Below, in pieces: positions 1-11,733 of a DNA stretch of 64,000 bases (position 1 is the first letter of the stretch; every line of letters begins with the position of its first letter). Below the pieces are notes generated by a model. The model was given only the letters and a program-made list of their open reading frames with translations. It searched no databases and was not told where the DNA came from. The stretch is from Sarcomyxa edulis (Eukaryota > Basidiomycota > Agaricomycetes > Agaricales > Mycenaceae). The position numbers and the translations under genes were made by a program. The stretch covers positions 682,001 through 746,000 of the forward strand of contig QUOL01000010.1 in NCBI GenBank assembly GCA_009761415.1. Direction: 5' to 3'.

Positions 1-38
1 AATCTACCTCTAAAAACATATACTTTTCCCTTCCAAAA

Positions 39-929
39 ATGAACTTTACTCAAAACGATAATCCCCTTCTCGTCGCTCCTCGACCTGTTCGACTGACTAG
101 CGCACATGTGTTTGCTAGGACACAACCCGTTCGACTCGTCTCTGCTCCGACTGACCAGTTTGAACGGGTCAAGATAACAGACGACGACGGCATCGATGAT
201 CTCAAAGTAGGCCTTTTCTGCGACTCTACTACCGGTTCATCCTTGTCAGATAAAGATCTGGCATCTCCTCGAGCGTCTCCCAGGTGAGGCTCCTTTCTCC
301 TGATCTATCCCTACGAACACCATTTTCTTATCGTAGCTTCTCTGTACAGACTAACTCTTCCCTCCGAAGCGCTCGAGGAATTCCTCTCAATTCTGAGACC
401 CTCGTTCTTTCCACCCACTTCACCTATCTACCGCTCCCGACGTCAATCCTCTCTGCCTAGTTTCAATCACGAGCGATCTCATTCCTTCAAATCGCGAGGA
501 CGCTTCGACCTCAGAAACGATCCGAACGGTTTACTAGGATTCGAAGAAATTGACCGCGTGCGCTCCACCCAGCCGAGTCGCAATGCGTCCAGGACCCCTG
601 ATTCACCAGGCGAAGGAGCCATCGAGTTTGATGTTATCGATTCGGAAGGCCATCCCATCAGGTGGTATACCTCCAACGCACTCTGTCAGTTTTCCTCCCC
701 ATCTTCATTTAGTGTCATTAACCAATTGATGCTTTCTATCATCACAGCTTCTCCCATCTCTCGAATGAACACACGTAATCCGTTCCAACGTCACCCATCT
801 TACGATCTCCGCTTACCCTCCCCGGCGTGTCTATCCCCCGCGCCCATGTCCCCACTCTCTTCCCATCTCTCACCCTCCGCTATCCCCCTACCTCTCCCCA
901 CTCCCGACGAACTTATCGAAATTTCATGA
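39..929 (+). CDS. Hypothetical protein, Ser/Pro/Arg-rich
   Basis: I do not recognise this protein. The model has three exons: 39-283, 350-684 and 748-929. The introns are 66 and 63 nt with GT..AG ends, and the product is about 253 residues. The start is an ATG in a purine-rich context close to the window edge, so an upstream exon cannot be excluded. The protein is rich in Ser, Pro and Arg, with a more ordered central part around LTLPSEALEEFLSIL and GAIEFDVIDSEGHPIRWY. The 3' end is uncertain. Using an alternative donor at 662 (gtggta) with the same acceptor gives a frame that reads FSHLSNEHT and then meets TAA at 776. Beyond that TAA the same frame stays open for about 70 codons to a natural stop near 990, and that stretch also looks coding. 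Confidence 0.5.
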
Positions 930-1409
930 ATAAACTCGCTAACCACCACGCGCTGGTCGATAATTGGTGCCTGCCCCTGTTCTCAAACTAATGCTTCGTG
1001 TACAACCAATGCCCTTTTCTTCATCAGCTCTACTTGTTCCATGTATCAATTCATCTCATTCTCTGTCGTGTCTATATCGGAATGCTACCTACTTACCACT
1101 ACCTATACTCATTATTTGATATACCTTACATATGCTTTCCATCTATTGCCCATTTCTTCAATGGCATTTCCCTCCTTTTTATTTATGTGCATCTGTTCTA
1201 CTGAAATAGGGGTCTGGCGCTTTTCATATATCCCTTCGTTTTGTTGTATAGCAAGTACTTTTTGTAGGACAGTAAATAATAACGTGGATTTCTATGGCTA
1301 TCTTTTCCTTCGCTATTTTACAGATAGTGACACACTGAAGGGGTATATATCTGCATAAACGTTACAAGTACACTTGTGGAACATCCAGGCGACTGGACAC
1401 ACAAATGCG
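930..1409. other. Intergenic, convergent 3' flanks
   Basis: AT-rich sequence between the plus-strand gene on the left and the minus-strand peptidase on the right. Short open frames are present but none has splice logic or a recognisable motif. Apart from the possible 3' extension of the left gene to about 990, I see nothing here. Confidence 0.6.
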
Positions 1410-3258
1410 CTACGGTTCGAGGGGAGACGTAGCCTGTCCACCTACACCTGCCGTCAAGAAAATGGGTATACCCAACTCGTTGATATAGAAGCAATCTTCT
1501 AGTCGGACTCCGACCTAAGAGTAAACACGAAAGTCGAATCAATTTCGCTATCGGTTGTAGATAAGAAACGAGTCGAGGAGGCGGATGCATACCTTCCCTT
1601 CAATGTACACCCCAGGTTCATCCGAAAAAGAATGCCCAGATGATATAGTATCATTACTCCCACCACGAAGATACGGCTCTTCGTGTACCTCGAGGCCAAT
1701 TCCTAATAGAGTCAGTGACCGTCAAATCAGCACAGATGAAAACAATAATAGGTAGCAATGGACTGACCATGACCCAGCCGATGCGTGAAATACGCTCCAT
1801 AACCAACGACATCCAAGAACGACCGAGCAGCTTGATCCACCGTTCGAGTGAGTACCCCACTACGAGCTACAGAGTATGCGATAGTCTGTGCAGCGTGGAC
1901 GTGGTTCCATATGTGGGAATGTTCTTCTGGGATCTCGGAGGCTGGTAAAGCGACGGTCTTAAGGAAACAGAAATTGATAAGCCGTTAGCCTTGCAGGGAA
2001 ACTCTGATTGTGATGAGATTATTCACTCGAGTGACATCACTCCAATACCCATGTAGAGATCCCGTGCAGTCGAATAGCGCAAAGTCAGTTTTGGATAGAA
2101 CTCTATCAGTACCACTACCGTGTGGCAGAGCAGCATTTTCTAGGAATGCGGCACAGGTGAGGTAGGTCTCTCAAGAGAATAGAGACACAAATGGAAGGGG
2201 ATTTACCTCCGAAAAGAGTCAAACATCCCCCGTTCTCTAAACCACCTGCTGCTAGAGCGGTCGCCATCATATGGCTGGCTTCAGATTCACGCATACCTAT
2301 GTACATCCGTTTGTGAACCTCACGAATAGCGAGGAGAGTAACCTGTTCAAAGAGTTGTAGTCGGTTGGATCTGGTTCTTCAGGACTATTACAAAGTACAC
2401 GACCAACCTCGTTAGCGCATTTCAGCAGCTCTATTTCAGCAGGAGCTTTACGTTCACGTAGTTGACGTATCTCGCTTGGAGCAGATCGAACACTGATCGA
2501 CGATGATGATGACGAGGCTTGGGCTTGCAGAGCATTCTGTAAGCCATCCACGATGAAGTTCCTGATACTTCCGTCGACGAATACTGTTCCACCAGATTGG
2601 ATGGACGGGGAAAGAGCTGAAGCTGCCACCTCGTACGGACTTACATCTTCGGGCCATTCCAGGAATTCTATCCCCGATGCGGAGGGTATGGAGAGCATTT
2701 TCGCTCTAGTGGCTTCGAATGAAGGTGTTAGGATTGAGATCTTTGCTTGGATGCCCTCAGCTCCATCTCCTGGAGGTACAAGAGGGGACACAAGCAAGAG
2801 GAGAGGTCGTTCGGAGAGGTGCCAATGTGATCCAGATATATTCCCATAGAATGCAGCACTCGCACCGGGTTCTGCAATGTATGCCGATGCGTTAAGGGCA
2901 TGTAGCGTTCGTGCGAGAGACGTTTGGCGTTTGTAGAATTCGGTACTGCTTATCGGAGATGCTTTGGATGTACAATGTGAGGCGAGGTGGTCGAACGCAT
3001 GTGTGTATGACAGATTGATGCTAGTGCTTTGAGACGTATTTATCAGAGCTGGTGGGTTGGGCCGACGAGGGGTTGATTGATACACCAAGCCGCCAACGCA
3101 GAATGGTAAGATAATGCAGAATGATAGAAATACAGCTCCCTATGTTGACGTCAAAGTCAGGTCTTTGGATTGTTCGACAGTGATGATACTCCTACTAGTT
3201 TAGATACATAAAGGGTTATGAAATCAGGCCGCTTTGGTGAGTCGGTTAGTTTGACCAT
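1410..3258 (-). CDS. M24B family metallopeptidase (Xaa-Pro dipeptidase/aminopeptidase-like), N-terminal membrane anchor
   Basis: This is predicted to be a pita-bread-fold metallopeptidase that cleaves Xaa-Pro bonds. The first exon (start ATG at 3258) joins through a 68-nt intron to GAVFLSFCIILPFCVGG, a single hydrophobic helix near residue 20, so the enzyme is probably a type II membrane protein. A creatinase-like N-terminal domain follows, ending in the linker IRQLRERKAPAEIELLKCAN. The catalytic domain carries LFDCTGSLHGYWSDVTR (two metal-binding Asp), HRLGHGIGLEVHEEPY (His ligands), EPGVYIEGKVGVRLED (Glu ligands) and a short tail ending SPLEP. All five expected M24 ligands are visible. There are at least five short introns; one splits the GHG/IGLEVHE motif. 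The gene is divergent from the AlkB-like gene, with 147 bp between start codons. The family is certain; substrate specificity is inferred. Confidence 0.86.
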
Positions 3259-3405
3259 GGTGGCCAGGAGGAGAAAGTTGATGAGCAAGACGCGTGAGAC
3301 AGCCGCGACTTGACTTGCACCGTGACTCTCACCTAAAAAATAACTTTCATCTTCATTCATTCGACCGCTGAACTAGACGGAAGCCATTCCACGCAATTTA
3401 CGCGT

Positions 3406-5045
3406 ATGACAGAAAAGGACGCCGATACGGATACACTGATAGCCTTGGTCTACAGTCTTCTCCAGCCGCCAATCCCAGATCCGACAGTCGTACTCGACGC
3501 GTTGATTCAATCTGATGGTGATGTACAAGGTGCCGCTCAAAGCCTAACCTCCAGCGCTGGGGAAAAGCCTAGTTCTAGTGCCGAAAAGAAACAGGGAAGT
3601 AAACGCAAACGCCCAGTGAATCTGCAGGACTGGTTGAACCCGAACGCTTCCCCGACGCGGAGAAAACACAAGGCTGACACAGACACTGCTAGTCTATTTG
3701 TTGCAAGCTCGTCTAAATCGACCATTATCAGACCAAATTCACCGAAAAGGAGGTCCGTATCTCCATCAAAACCTGCAGTGGACCTCATGTCGGTTCTACG
3801 ACAGCCCTCGCCAAAAGCCCCTAAAGAGACGATTCCTCGTCTCCCACCACTCATGCTCTCAACTCCAGCCCTTGTCTCTCAACACACACCATGTACACTC
3901 CATCTCTCGATACTTCCTCCAGAACTCGCATGTCGATTATTTTACACCATGCTAGACGCGTCGCGGGAATGGAAACGTAACAAATGGTGGCTATTTGACA
4001 GAATGGTGGAGAGTCCACATCGCACTTCCTTCTTTGCTCGAAAGAATAATGGTTTGAATCATGATGAAACGTGGCAAGAAGCTGCACAATTCTGGTGAGA
4101 CTGTTACGAATATCCTTGAGTACTGGAACATAATTAGTCAATGACGCACATGCTAAGGTACAATGGCCGAAGAACAGACCCTCCAGAGGTTTTCCCAGCG
4201 CCAATGGAAGAGGCCTGTCGAATAATCGAGAACATTGTCAACGCCGAAATGCAGAAAAGGCCCCGTCTTCCTTACGAATGGCCTGGCGAACGGAACGCCG
4301 ACTCAGGCTTCTCTCCCGTTATCTGGAGAGCCAATGTTGCGGCGTCTAATTGCTATGAAGGCGCCAAAGAAAGTGTAGGCTTCCATTCGGACCAATTGAC
4401 GTACCTAGGGCCATGTCCGACCATAGCCAGTCTGAGTCTTGGTTCGTTGCCGATGCCGGCAAGCTGAGGTAGTATTTTAACTTACGAATTATCCAGGCAC
4501 CAGACGGATCTTCAGCTTACGGGAGGTGATACCGGCGGATGAAGCTGACACGCGCCGTGCCAGGACCTTCAATGTTCCCCTGCCCCATAATTCAGTATGT
4601 TTCTTATTCTGGGTGACCTGCATGTGCCTGCCCTCATGAGATTTTCATACTCTTTTTTTGCTTCAAGCTGACTATCATGCACGCGGCAACACAAGAAACC
4701 TTCAAGCACGCTGTCCCACCGCAACCCACTCTTGACGTTTTCCGCCCTACCTTCCCTCGGACCCCAGAGGCGCCTATCGAACCGTCAAATTGCCGTATAA
4801 ACATCACTTTCCGGTTCTACCGACCCGACTTTCATCCGGCTTCTATTCCCCGATGTAAATGCGGTGTTCCTACTATTCTCCGACCTGATATGAAAAGGAG
4901 GAATGGTAAGATAGACGCTAGTCACAAAAGTCTAACCGATAGATATTGGTGGACTTGCTATGCAGGAGCTCAGAATGAGGGGAAAGGATGTGGATTTTGG
5001 AAAGTGATGGATATGGAAGCAGAAGGAAGGTCTGTAGGGAGATAA
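3406..5045 (+). CDS. AlkB-like 2OG-Fe(II) dioxygenase with N-terminal CUE and C-terminal GRF zinc finger
   Basis: This is predicted to be a nucleic-acid demethylase of the AlkB (ALKBH2/3-like) superfamily, using Fe(II) and 2-oxoglutarate to remove alkyl groups from bases. The four exons are 3406-4094, 4158-4441, 4497-4594 and 4668-5045, totalling 482 residues in a consistent frame. Residues about 8-50 look like a CUE ubiquitin-binding helix bundle (TLIALVYSLLQPPIPDPTVV). A basic Ser-rich linker follows. The dioxygenase core shows the metal motif HSDQLTYLG (HxD), a distal His in MHAATQETFKHAVP, and RINITFR for the 2OG-binding Arg. The C-terminus has Cys-rich RCKCGVPTILR, a YWWTCY motif and CGFWKV, matching a zf-GRF finger that binds single-stranded nucleic acid. 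The combination suggests a ubiquitin-recruited DNA repair enzyme in the nucleus. The domain calls come from motifs; the substrate is inferred. Confidence 0.88.
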
Positions 5046-5566
5046 GTTTCTTACGTAACGACAAATGACCGTCGGCGGTTGTTTGTCGTTATTGTGCAAA
5101 GGCCTTGTACCCGGGAGCTTTGTTAACATTGTACGTATCGCTTTCTTGTACTCATCGCTTTACCAAACATATCCTCTTGACAATTGCAATACTAGCCTCG
5201 CTGACACCACATGTATCGAAGCATATCTTGCAAAATCACAAATTCGGTCTTGGATTCGAGAACGCTGTTCTGATTTCAATTGGATGTTCGGCCAGAAAAT
5301 TGTGCCCGAATGGCGGAGACTCCAGGAGATCGATGCAGGCTGTTCTTGCTGATTTTTTTTGGCAGGCTTGGGTGTGATCCCTCACATCGTCGGTGACATA
5401 CCCGAGGAAGTAAACAGGTCAGGGGTATGCGGGGTCCCGCCGCGATTTTTTCCATTTCTCTCTAACGACGTCATTCTTCTGTAGTGTTTCCGAATCGCAA
5501 GTGACAATTGCAAAGCTACTTATCTCTTGACTTTCTCAAAAAATCAGTTACGTTCAACCGGGTGCT
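5046..5566. other. Intergenic, no supported gene
   Basis: Short overlapping open frames on the plus strand (about 5065-5377) lack motifs and a plausible splice plan. I see no RNA gene or repeat. Confidence 0.5.
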
Positions 5567-5932
5567 CTACCGATTTTTCCACGGAGTTCCCTCGTCTGCC
5601 ATACGGTAGCATACGATACCTACCACACCAGCAGAAGTTGCGAAGCTGCTCATATTATTGACCGCGTCAGGAAGCTGATGTTGATCACTTCCAAACTCGA
5701 TTCTTCTGGCCACCGCACCGCGACGGTCCGCAACTACAAGATTATGTGCAGTCATCTCCGAATCTTTCTCATGTGAGATGTGGTAAGAGATGGCCCGTCC
5801 TAAACCTTGCAATCAAGTCTCACTCATGGCTTGTTCTATTGTAGTCTTGCAACTCTCGAAGTTACCAATCTTTAGAATCAATCGCCGTATCTCAACTCCT
5901 GATATAATTTCTGACAGGCCACCGCCGGCCAT
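5567..5932 (-). CDS. Possible small hypothetical gene
   Basis: I do not recognise this product. From the ATG at 5932 a frame reads MAGGGLSEIISGVEIRRLIL and continues to a TGA. That stop falls inside a stretch that fits a GT-AG intron of about 60 nt (gtgaga...gagaaag). Removing it joins the upstream frame to SEMTAHNLVVADRRGAVARR and on to PWKNR-stop, giving roughly 100 residues. The composition is protein-like but there are no motifs. Without the intron the locus would be a broken reading frame. No homologue comes to mind, so the gene may not be real. Confidence 0.3.
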
Positions 5933-7401
5933 GAAATTGATGTTGAGTCCCGCACTCTATTTCAATCGTTATCTTGAATCTGAGCCTCATTGAAACCTGG
6001 TGTTGATGATAGAGATGGCCTAGAAGTACCCCAAGTCATTGGTGGGGAATTCGAAGTGATCTGTCACCTCTATGACAGGTCTGCCCACGCCGCACCGCAG
6101 CGCTCCCATAGGGTGGTCCTATCGCAAGCCCTCCTTCGCCAACGTTCCATTACCTCGGATCAACGTGAGCAAATGTGTACTTATAACTCCGTGTACTTTA
6201 CAAGCCACTGTCGCTCCGTTTTATGTCTACTTACATATCCTGTCTATCTAACAGACTAAAAACGGGGAAGGAAAAAGACCCCCAGATCCTTATACAGATT
6301 TCAGATACCGCGGTCCATAACGCAATGGAGGAGGCCATTCTTGCCGTGTTACAGGGGCTGTGGATCACCTGAACACCCATCAATATCCCAGCATATATAT
6401 CCAACGTTCGGTCTTAGTTAGTTATAGCAGAATATCAATCTGCTTCACACTCGAGGCTCACACTCATGGCATAAGCCTTGCAGCCCGATTTGTCCCTCAT
6501 TCTCCCGTGCTTCTGTCGCTTTGGCGTGCCGCACATAATCATAGGGCCACTCGTATTCCTCGTTCGTCCATTAATCTATTGATGTCTATTGTGGCGACTA
6601 TCAATTAAACGCGGCGCCAGCGTGGAACAACTTCTGTATGCAGAACTCAACTCTCATCTTAGCTAGCCACCTGGGTCTGAGAAACGATCATCTTGATCCA
6701 ATCGCGCTTTCACTTTTCCCCGTTTTCTCCACGGTCAAATGGACATTGTAAGGAATACTCTACCTTCTAGAGCTCCTGCTTGCTCTCTCCTCAGAAATGA
6801 ACCTCCCCCCAAGCCCATTGTGGAACCCACGGTATTCGAGGATCTACCCTCTCGCCCTTTCCCTTCTCCCGTCAACTTGCTCTGGCTTTCTTCCCAATAT
6901 TGTGCGGATTTAAGTCAGTCTAATTTACGATCGAGGCTTTACGCCGCCAGTGATCAGTGCCAATTTGAACCATAGGCGCGTTTATATTTATATTTCTTTG
7001 GAATCTGGATCTTGGCCTTGGTCGTGTCATTCAGGCTCCCCGCTTCGAGCGGCCGGTAATCCCTCTGATTGGGCTTTCCCTCAGGCCTCAGTGCCAAACG
7101 ATGGCTCGTCGCGATTCGTGGATTCAAAGAGACGCCATGGGTAGGAACTGCATGTGCATCGAGTATAATACAAGAATAACTAGTGTCGTGTCATATGGTA
7201 AATGCATACAAGTCAAATGATAGCAGATGGTAAAAAAATAGAACAAGTAAGTATCGAGATTAGATGTGGCTCTGAAACCGAAACAAATGATAAAATGGAT
7301 GCAGGGCAGAAGGGAAATGCAACAGGTAGATAATTAAACAGCAAAGCAATAGAAGGAGATGTTAATGATACAAAGCATCGATTCAGAAGTCCAAGGAGAG
7401 A
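5933..7401. other. Long stretch without a supported gene
   Basis: Small open frames occur on both strands (for example 5990-6259, 6360-6608 and 6739-6975 on plus), but none shows a family motif or joins convincingly to another. The part from about 7140 to 7401 is AT-rich and is probably the 3' UTR and terminator region of the transcription factor gene to the right. Confidence 0.5.
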
Positions 7402-10400
7402 TCAATGAAAATACGCGTCGAACTGTGGGCAGCCGGTAGCATCCTCGGGAACCCCGCTATGCCCCATCAAGGGACCTGTGGGCGAGTATGCAGCATTAGG
7501 CTCGAGGTAGTCCGAGCCAGGGATACCATGGATCAACGTCTGGGGATGAGGAGGTGGCGGTGGAGGATGATGATGGTGATAGCTAGTACCATTAACCGCG
7601 ACAGCACCCGGTGAGGGAACGCTATAGCTGAATTGGTCGAAATCACTAACAGGATGATGATAGAGACCTCCCCCCTCAGGCTTTAGTCCGTGCGCCCCAG
7701 GTCCAGGTAGACCGAGAAATATGGGCGACCCCCTCGAGCTCAGTCCGGCGTTGCTAGTACTTCCAGAGGTGCCAGTCCCAGGTGGTGTATATGACCATCC
7801 GCCATTCCCTTCAGTGCTGTTGGCGGTGTTTGGAGCCGAGTCGATCATAGTATGACGTGGAGAGAGCCCTAGATTGAGGGGTGGAAGGACAGGACGATCG
7901 GCGATATCACCGAGAGGGAACGAAGTATACGAGGGATGATGGGTCTTGGGATTGTAGGAATATGGATCGTATGTAGGGGACGGATGATCGTATCCGGACG
8001 ATTCGAGATGGATCTCCGGGTGGAATACCTGTCCTGGTCCGTGATAGTGTCCTTGTTGTCCGTGCTGTTGTTTGGTCTGATAGCTGTTCCAAACCATTTT
8101 GATGTTTTCCTGTCGCTCTTCGCTCTTCGAGAACGCCCAGCGCATCTCCTGGAACGCAGAAAGACATAAGTTGACCGCCTCCTGAGAATCAATACGGGAT
8201 CCTTCCACATCCTCCTGTTTGAATACGGAATGATCGTGTGAGTCCAGTTCGCCGTTGGCACTGAGATAGCCAGCGAAGAAGCATCCATCCCCGATGAGCC
8301 CAGAATCCCAAGCGAACAATCCAGAGCTTTGACGGTCCCTTCCGTAGAGGTGTGCCCTCATTATATTCAAGATGGTAGGAAGAAGATGCGAGCACTTGGA
8401 CTTCGCTCGTTCATGGAGCTGATGGATCGGGTGAGAAGCTGAAGGACGACTGGAAGGGAGACCTGAAGCGTAGATAGGGCTGTGGGTTGGATGAGAATGT
8501 TGTTTTAGGGCTTCACGGATAATATTGTCTGTAAGGTCCATAGATGAGCGACGACGTTAAACTGAACTCGTGAACACTTACGGCATTCGAAAATAAAAAT
8601 CTGAGAAGAGAATGAGTGAGGTGGAGAATTTATACGCCGCAGTCTGGATAGGACGTACCTTCCATCCGCTACAGAACCGGTCGACGACTTCGTCTCCCTC
8701 ATGCCCCCTTTTGAGGGCATCGAACTCGTTCCAGCATCTATCTAACCCATCCCAAATATCGTGCATCGCCTTATGATCGAAATGTGTCCCCGTCGCAAGT
8801 AGACGAGCAGCCTTGGGACCAGTCAAGACCTCGTGTAGCTTCCTGCACACGGTACTGAGGCGTACAGGGATGCCAACGAGTTGGGGAAGCTGAGGGAGGT
8901 AGCCTTGGGATTGCCCGTGGGACGGATGGTGCGGGTGGTGAGGAATGTGACGTTCATGATCATAGGATCCTGGAGGGAACGTAGGAGACGTAGGAGTGGG
9001 TAAACCAGAGTTAAGACCAGGACTGTATACAGGAGAAAGCAGTGTACTTGGGAGCTGATTGATATCATCGTCATTACTGAATGAGAAATTAAGTACGTGT
9101 CAGGGAAAGGGTGTCAATATACAGGAAAGGAATACGAACAGGACTAGTCGACTGCCTTTCAGTCCCGCGGTGATCCCCTCGTGCATATGGGCGTACAAAT
9201 ATATACGTGTGCGGAGCTCATCTTCTGCCGGAGGAGAAGCTGCACACAACAACTGGATTTGCGAGAGGCCTGACATGTACAAGGTCGATCTAGCCAGGTC
9301 ATCCGTTTCTGTGGGGACCGCGATACAAGAAAATCAGTTAAACAATTCGTTGTATCCGTAGAATGGATTGAACTACCTTCCGTGAGCGGCCAGACCAGCA
9401 ACAACACCTTCACACCGTCCCAGGTAGGCTTCCTCATGATCCCATAGACATCTATGAAATGCAAAACCTCTTTGACCATAGCGTTGACCCGTTCGCGTCT
9501 GTCGCGTCTCGCTTCGTCGTTGATTTTTAAATTCCGCGATAGATTCTCACTCCCGGGTAAACCATGTCTCCGCGAATTCCTGGCCGTAGATGGCGATGTT
9601 TTAAGGTTAGCGTTCAGGGGATCGGGAGATAATGAAGAAGGAGGTCCTTGATCGAGATTTAAACCGTTGTTGTCTTCGACCCCACGCTCGTCTAGACCGA
9701 AAGAGGCAGCCCAAACGACAAGAAGCATGGCAATGAGGCGTCCTTCCTGGTCTAGAGGATTAATGTTTCTTGTGTGGGCTAGATAGCGTGTAGAGTACTC
9801 GTGTGGGTCGAGGAAGGAGCCTATGTATGATAGATCGTGAGTATCGATAATAGGGATGCCACTCTCAAGAGAAGACTCACGTTGCGCGCAGAAGTTGTGC
9901 CAGAACGGTGACGTGAAGAAATCGGGATGTAGCTGAGGGATAGTTTCGGGGTGAGGGGAGATTGAGGAGGACGGTCCCGAGTTCTGTTCCCTGTCCGAGA
10001 CTTTCCCGTAGATAGCTCTATGAAAAGAAGATGTCTATGGCATTGATTGCGGGAATGAGCGATATGCCTTACTCGACTTGTTGGAGACGTCGACCACGTC
10101 TGAGAAGCTTGACGGCCTTGACTTCTGCGAATTCGTCGCTGTGGGGTCGGTCTTAATCACGGCGCCAAACAGTAGAATCAATCCAACGGTGGGCTTACAC
10201 GCATTTCAAGCCTCGTTCCTTGCAGTTGGAACATGTGGTGGATGGACTTTGAGCTCCATTGGGGAGATCCTTGAGATCACACCGTACTCTTTGATGGCCC
10301 AAATGATATGTTGAGGCGATATCTAAGAGCGATGAATGACAAGAACTCACCGTCGCATTCGACAGGCACCACAAGCAGAGAACTGAAATACAAGGGTAAG

Positions 10401-10529
10401 TGGGGCGGTGTGCCAAGGGTAAATCTGACTTGCCTGCTGCCTGGAAGATTTAGGCTGGCCTACTGGTCTCCTAGAGTAGGGCGCATTGGAAGTGCTACGG
10501 GTACTGCTAGAGCTGCCACGAGGGGACAT
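7402..10529 (-). CDS. Zn(2)-Cys(6) binuclear cluster transcription factor
   Basis: This is a fungal-specific transcription regulator that should bind DNA in the nucleus. The start ATG is at 10529. After a Ser/Arg-rich leader the protein has CGACRMRRVRC, a linker of about 17 residues and CSNCKERGLKC, giving two CX2CX6C halves of a Zn2Cys6 cluster. A basic segment (VKLLRRGRRLQQVE) follows and probably acts as linker and dimerisation region. The middle portion includes RYLAHTRNINPLDQEGRLIA, LHFIDVYGIMRKPTWDGVKV and RTRIYLYAHMHEGITAGLKG, as in the fungal_trans (middle homology) region. The C-terminus is long, low-complexity and rich in His, Pro, Gly and Ser, with a run of His then Pro near the end. 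Nine or so introns were inferred. The first appears to be a GC-AG intron at 10383-10433. The target genes cannot be told. Confidence 0.85.
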
Positions 10530-11733
10530 GAGGCAGGACGAAAGAAGATGTGGGGATGTGGAAAAGAACGAATGGGTAGTTGGGTGTGTTTGTTTTATAA
10601 GGTACTGGGGACATGAGAAGAAAACGGATTACGGTAGGATTGGATTCCGTCAAAAAAATCGAAGGAGCAATTGTGGCTGGCATTGAAGGAGATATGGCGA
10701 CCCAACCGGATCTGTATGAGATTCTGTTGAAATTAAAAGAGAACTGCTCCGTCAATATTTTAAAAAGAGAATGTTCTGTTCAGTGTTAAACCCTCGAGGA
10801 CCGTCGTACTTAGTCGCCGAGGCCAGATCCGGACATGACACAACCTTATTTCGCGAGATCTCTACTTTAGATCTGTTAGTGATCACCATATTGGGACAAC
10901 TTTATGTCCCAATTTCATACCCGCTAATTTTACGGCAGCTGCCGTTCAAATGTCACCACCGCCGTTGCCCTCGCTCCTCGTCCAGATTGGGTACTTACCC
11001 CGCCGAAGACCTTCAGAGCCTTCAGGAGCCTTCAGGTAGTGCTTTAAAATTAGATCTCCTTCGCGACGTTGTCCATGCAGACATCAAAATAACGGTGCTG
11101 AGATTCACCGACAGAACAAATGATAAAAATACAGACATCCCAGTCAGATACACGCTGTAAATTCACGTTCAGCGTACATGTCGACAGCTGCAGGTCCAAC
11201 TGCGATAATATAATTGAAATGAACTCCACTTTACACTTTTGACGTCAATTCTACTTCCCAATCTGCTCATCGAACATAACCAAACTCTTCTCCTCGACCC
11301 TTAGTTTCACATCCTCGATATCAATCGTATCCGTCGGCCAGCCGCAAATCGATGAGCCGCCTCCAGCTCGGCAATACAACGGAGAAACTTGCTAGGATAT
11401 CAAAGAAAATTTGAAGAGACCGACCTGATCAAAGGGCATTCAACTCTCCTTGAGGGAGGCAAATTCGCACGTCGACCGTATCTGGAGATTCTGCACAGCC
11501 TTGGAAGTTTGTGTTGACTCCGGTAGCGCGCTAAACTTCCAAGATTTACTCGTAGGTGTCGTCTGTCAATCGGGACCAAATTCGCGATTCGGGCACGATC
11601 CTCTCTCAACCCTACACACGCCTCTTGTCAGACTTGATGTGTTTTATTCTGACAAGTTGCATTATGTGATCTACCATGCTTATGAGTCGCGCACGATCAT
11701 ATCACATACGACAAACATACTCACTATGTACAC
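10530..11733. other. Promoter side of the transcription factor gene, no supported gene
   Basis: A plus-strand open frame at 10771-11160 (about 129 codons) has no motif and a composition unlike the neighbouring genes. Other frames are shorter. This stretch probably holds the 5' region of the transcription factor gene and the 3' flank of NOP16. Confidence 0.5.

Noticed and set aside
998..1358. Plus-strand ORFs of 68 and 105 codons
   Set aside because: AT-rich, Tyr/Phe/Ile-rich frames between convergent genes, without splice logic or motif.
10771..11160. 129-codon plus-strand ORF between the transcription factor and NOP16
   Set aside because: No recognisable feature and no neighbouring exons; kept as noise.
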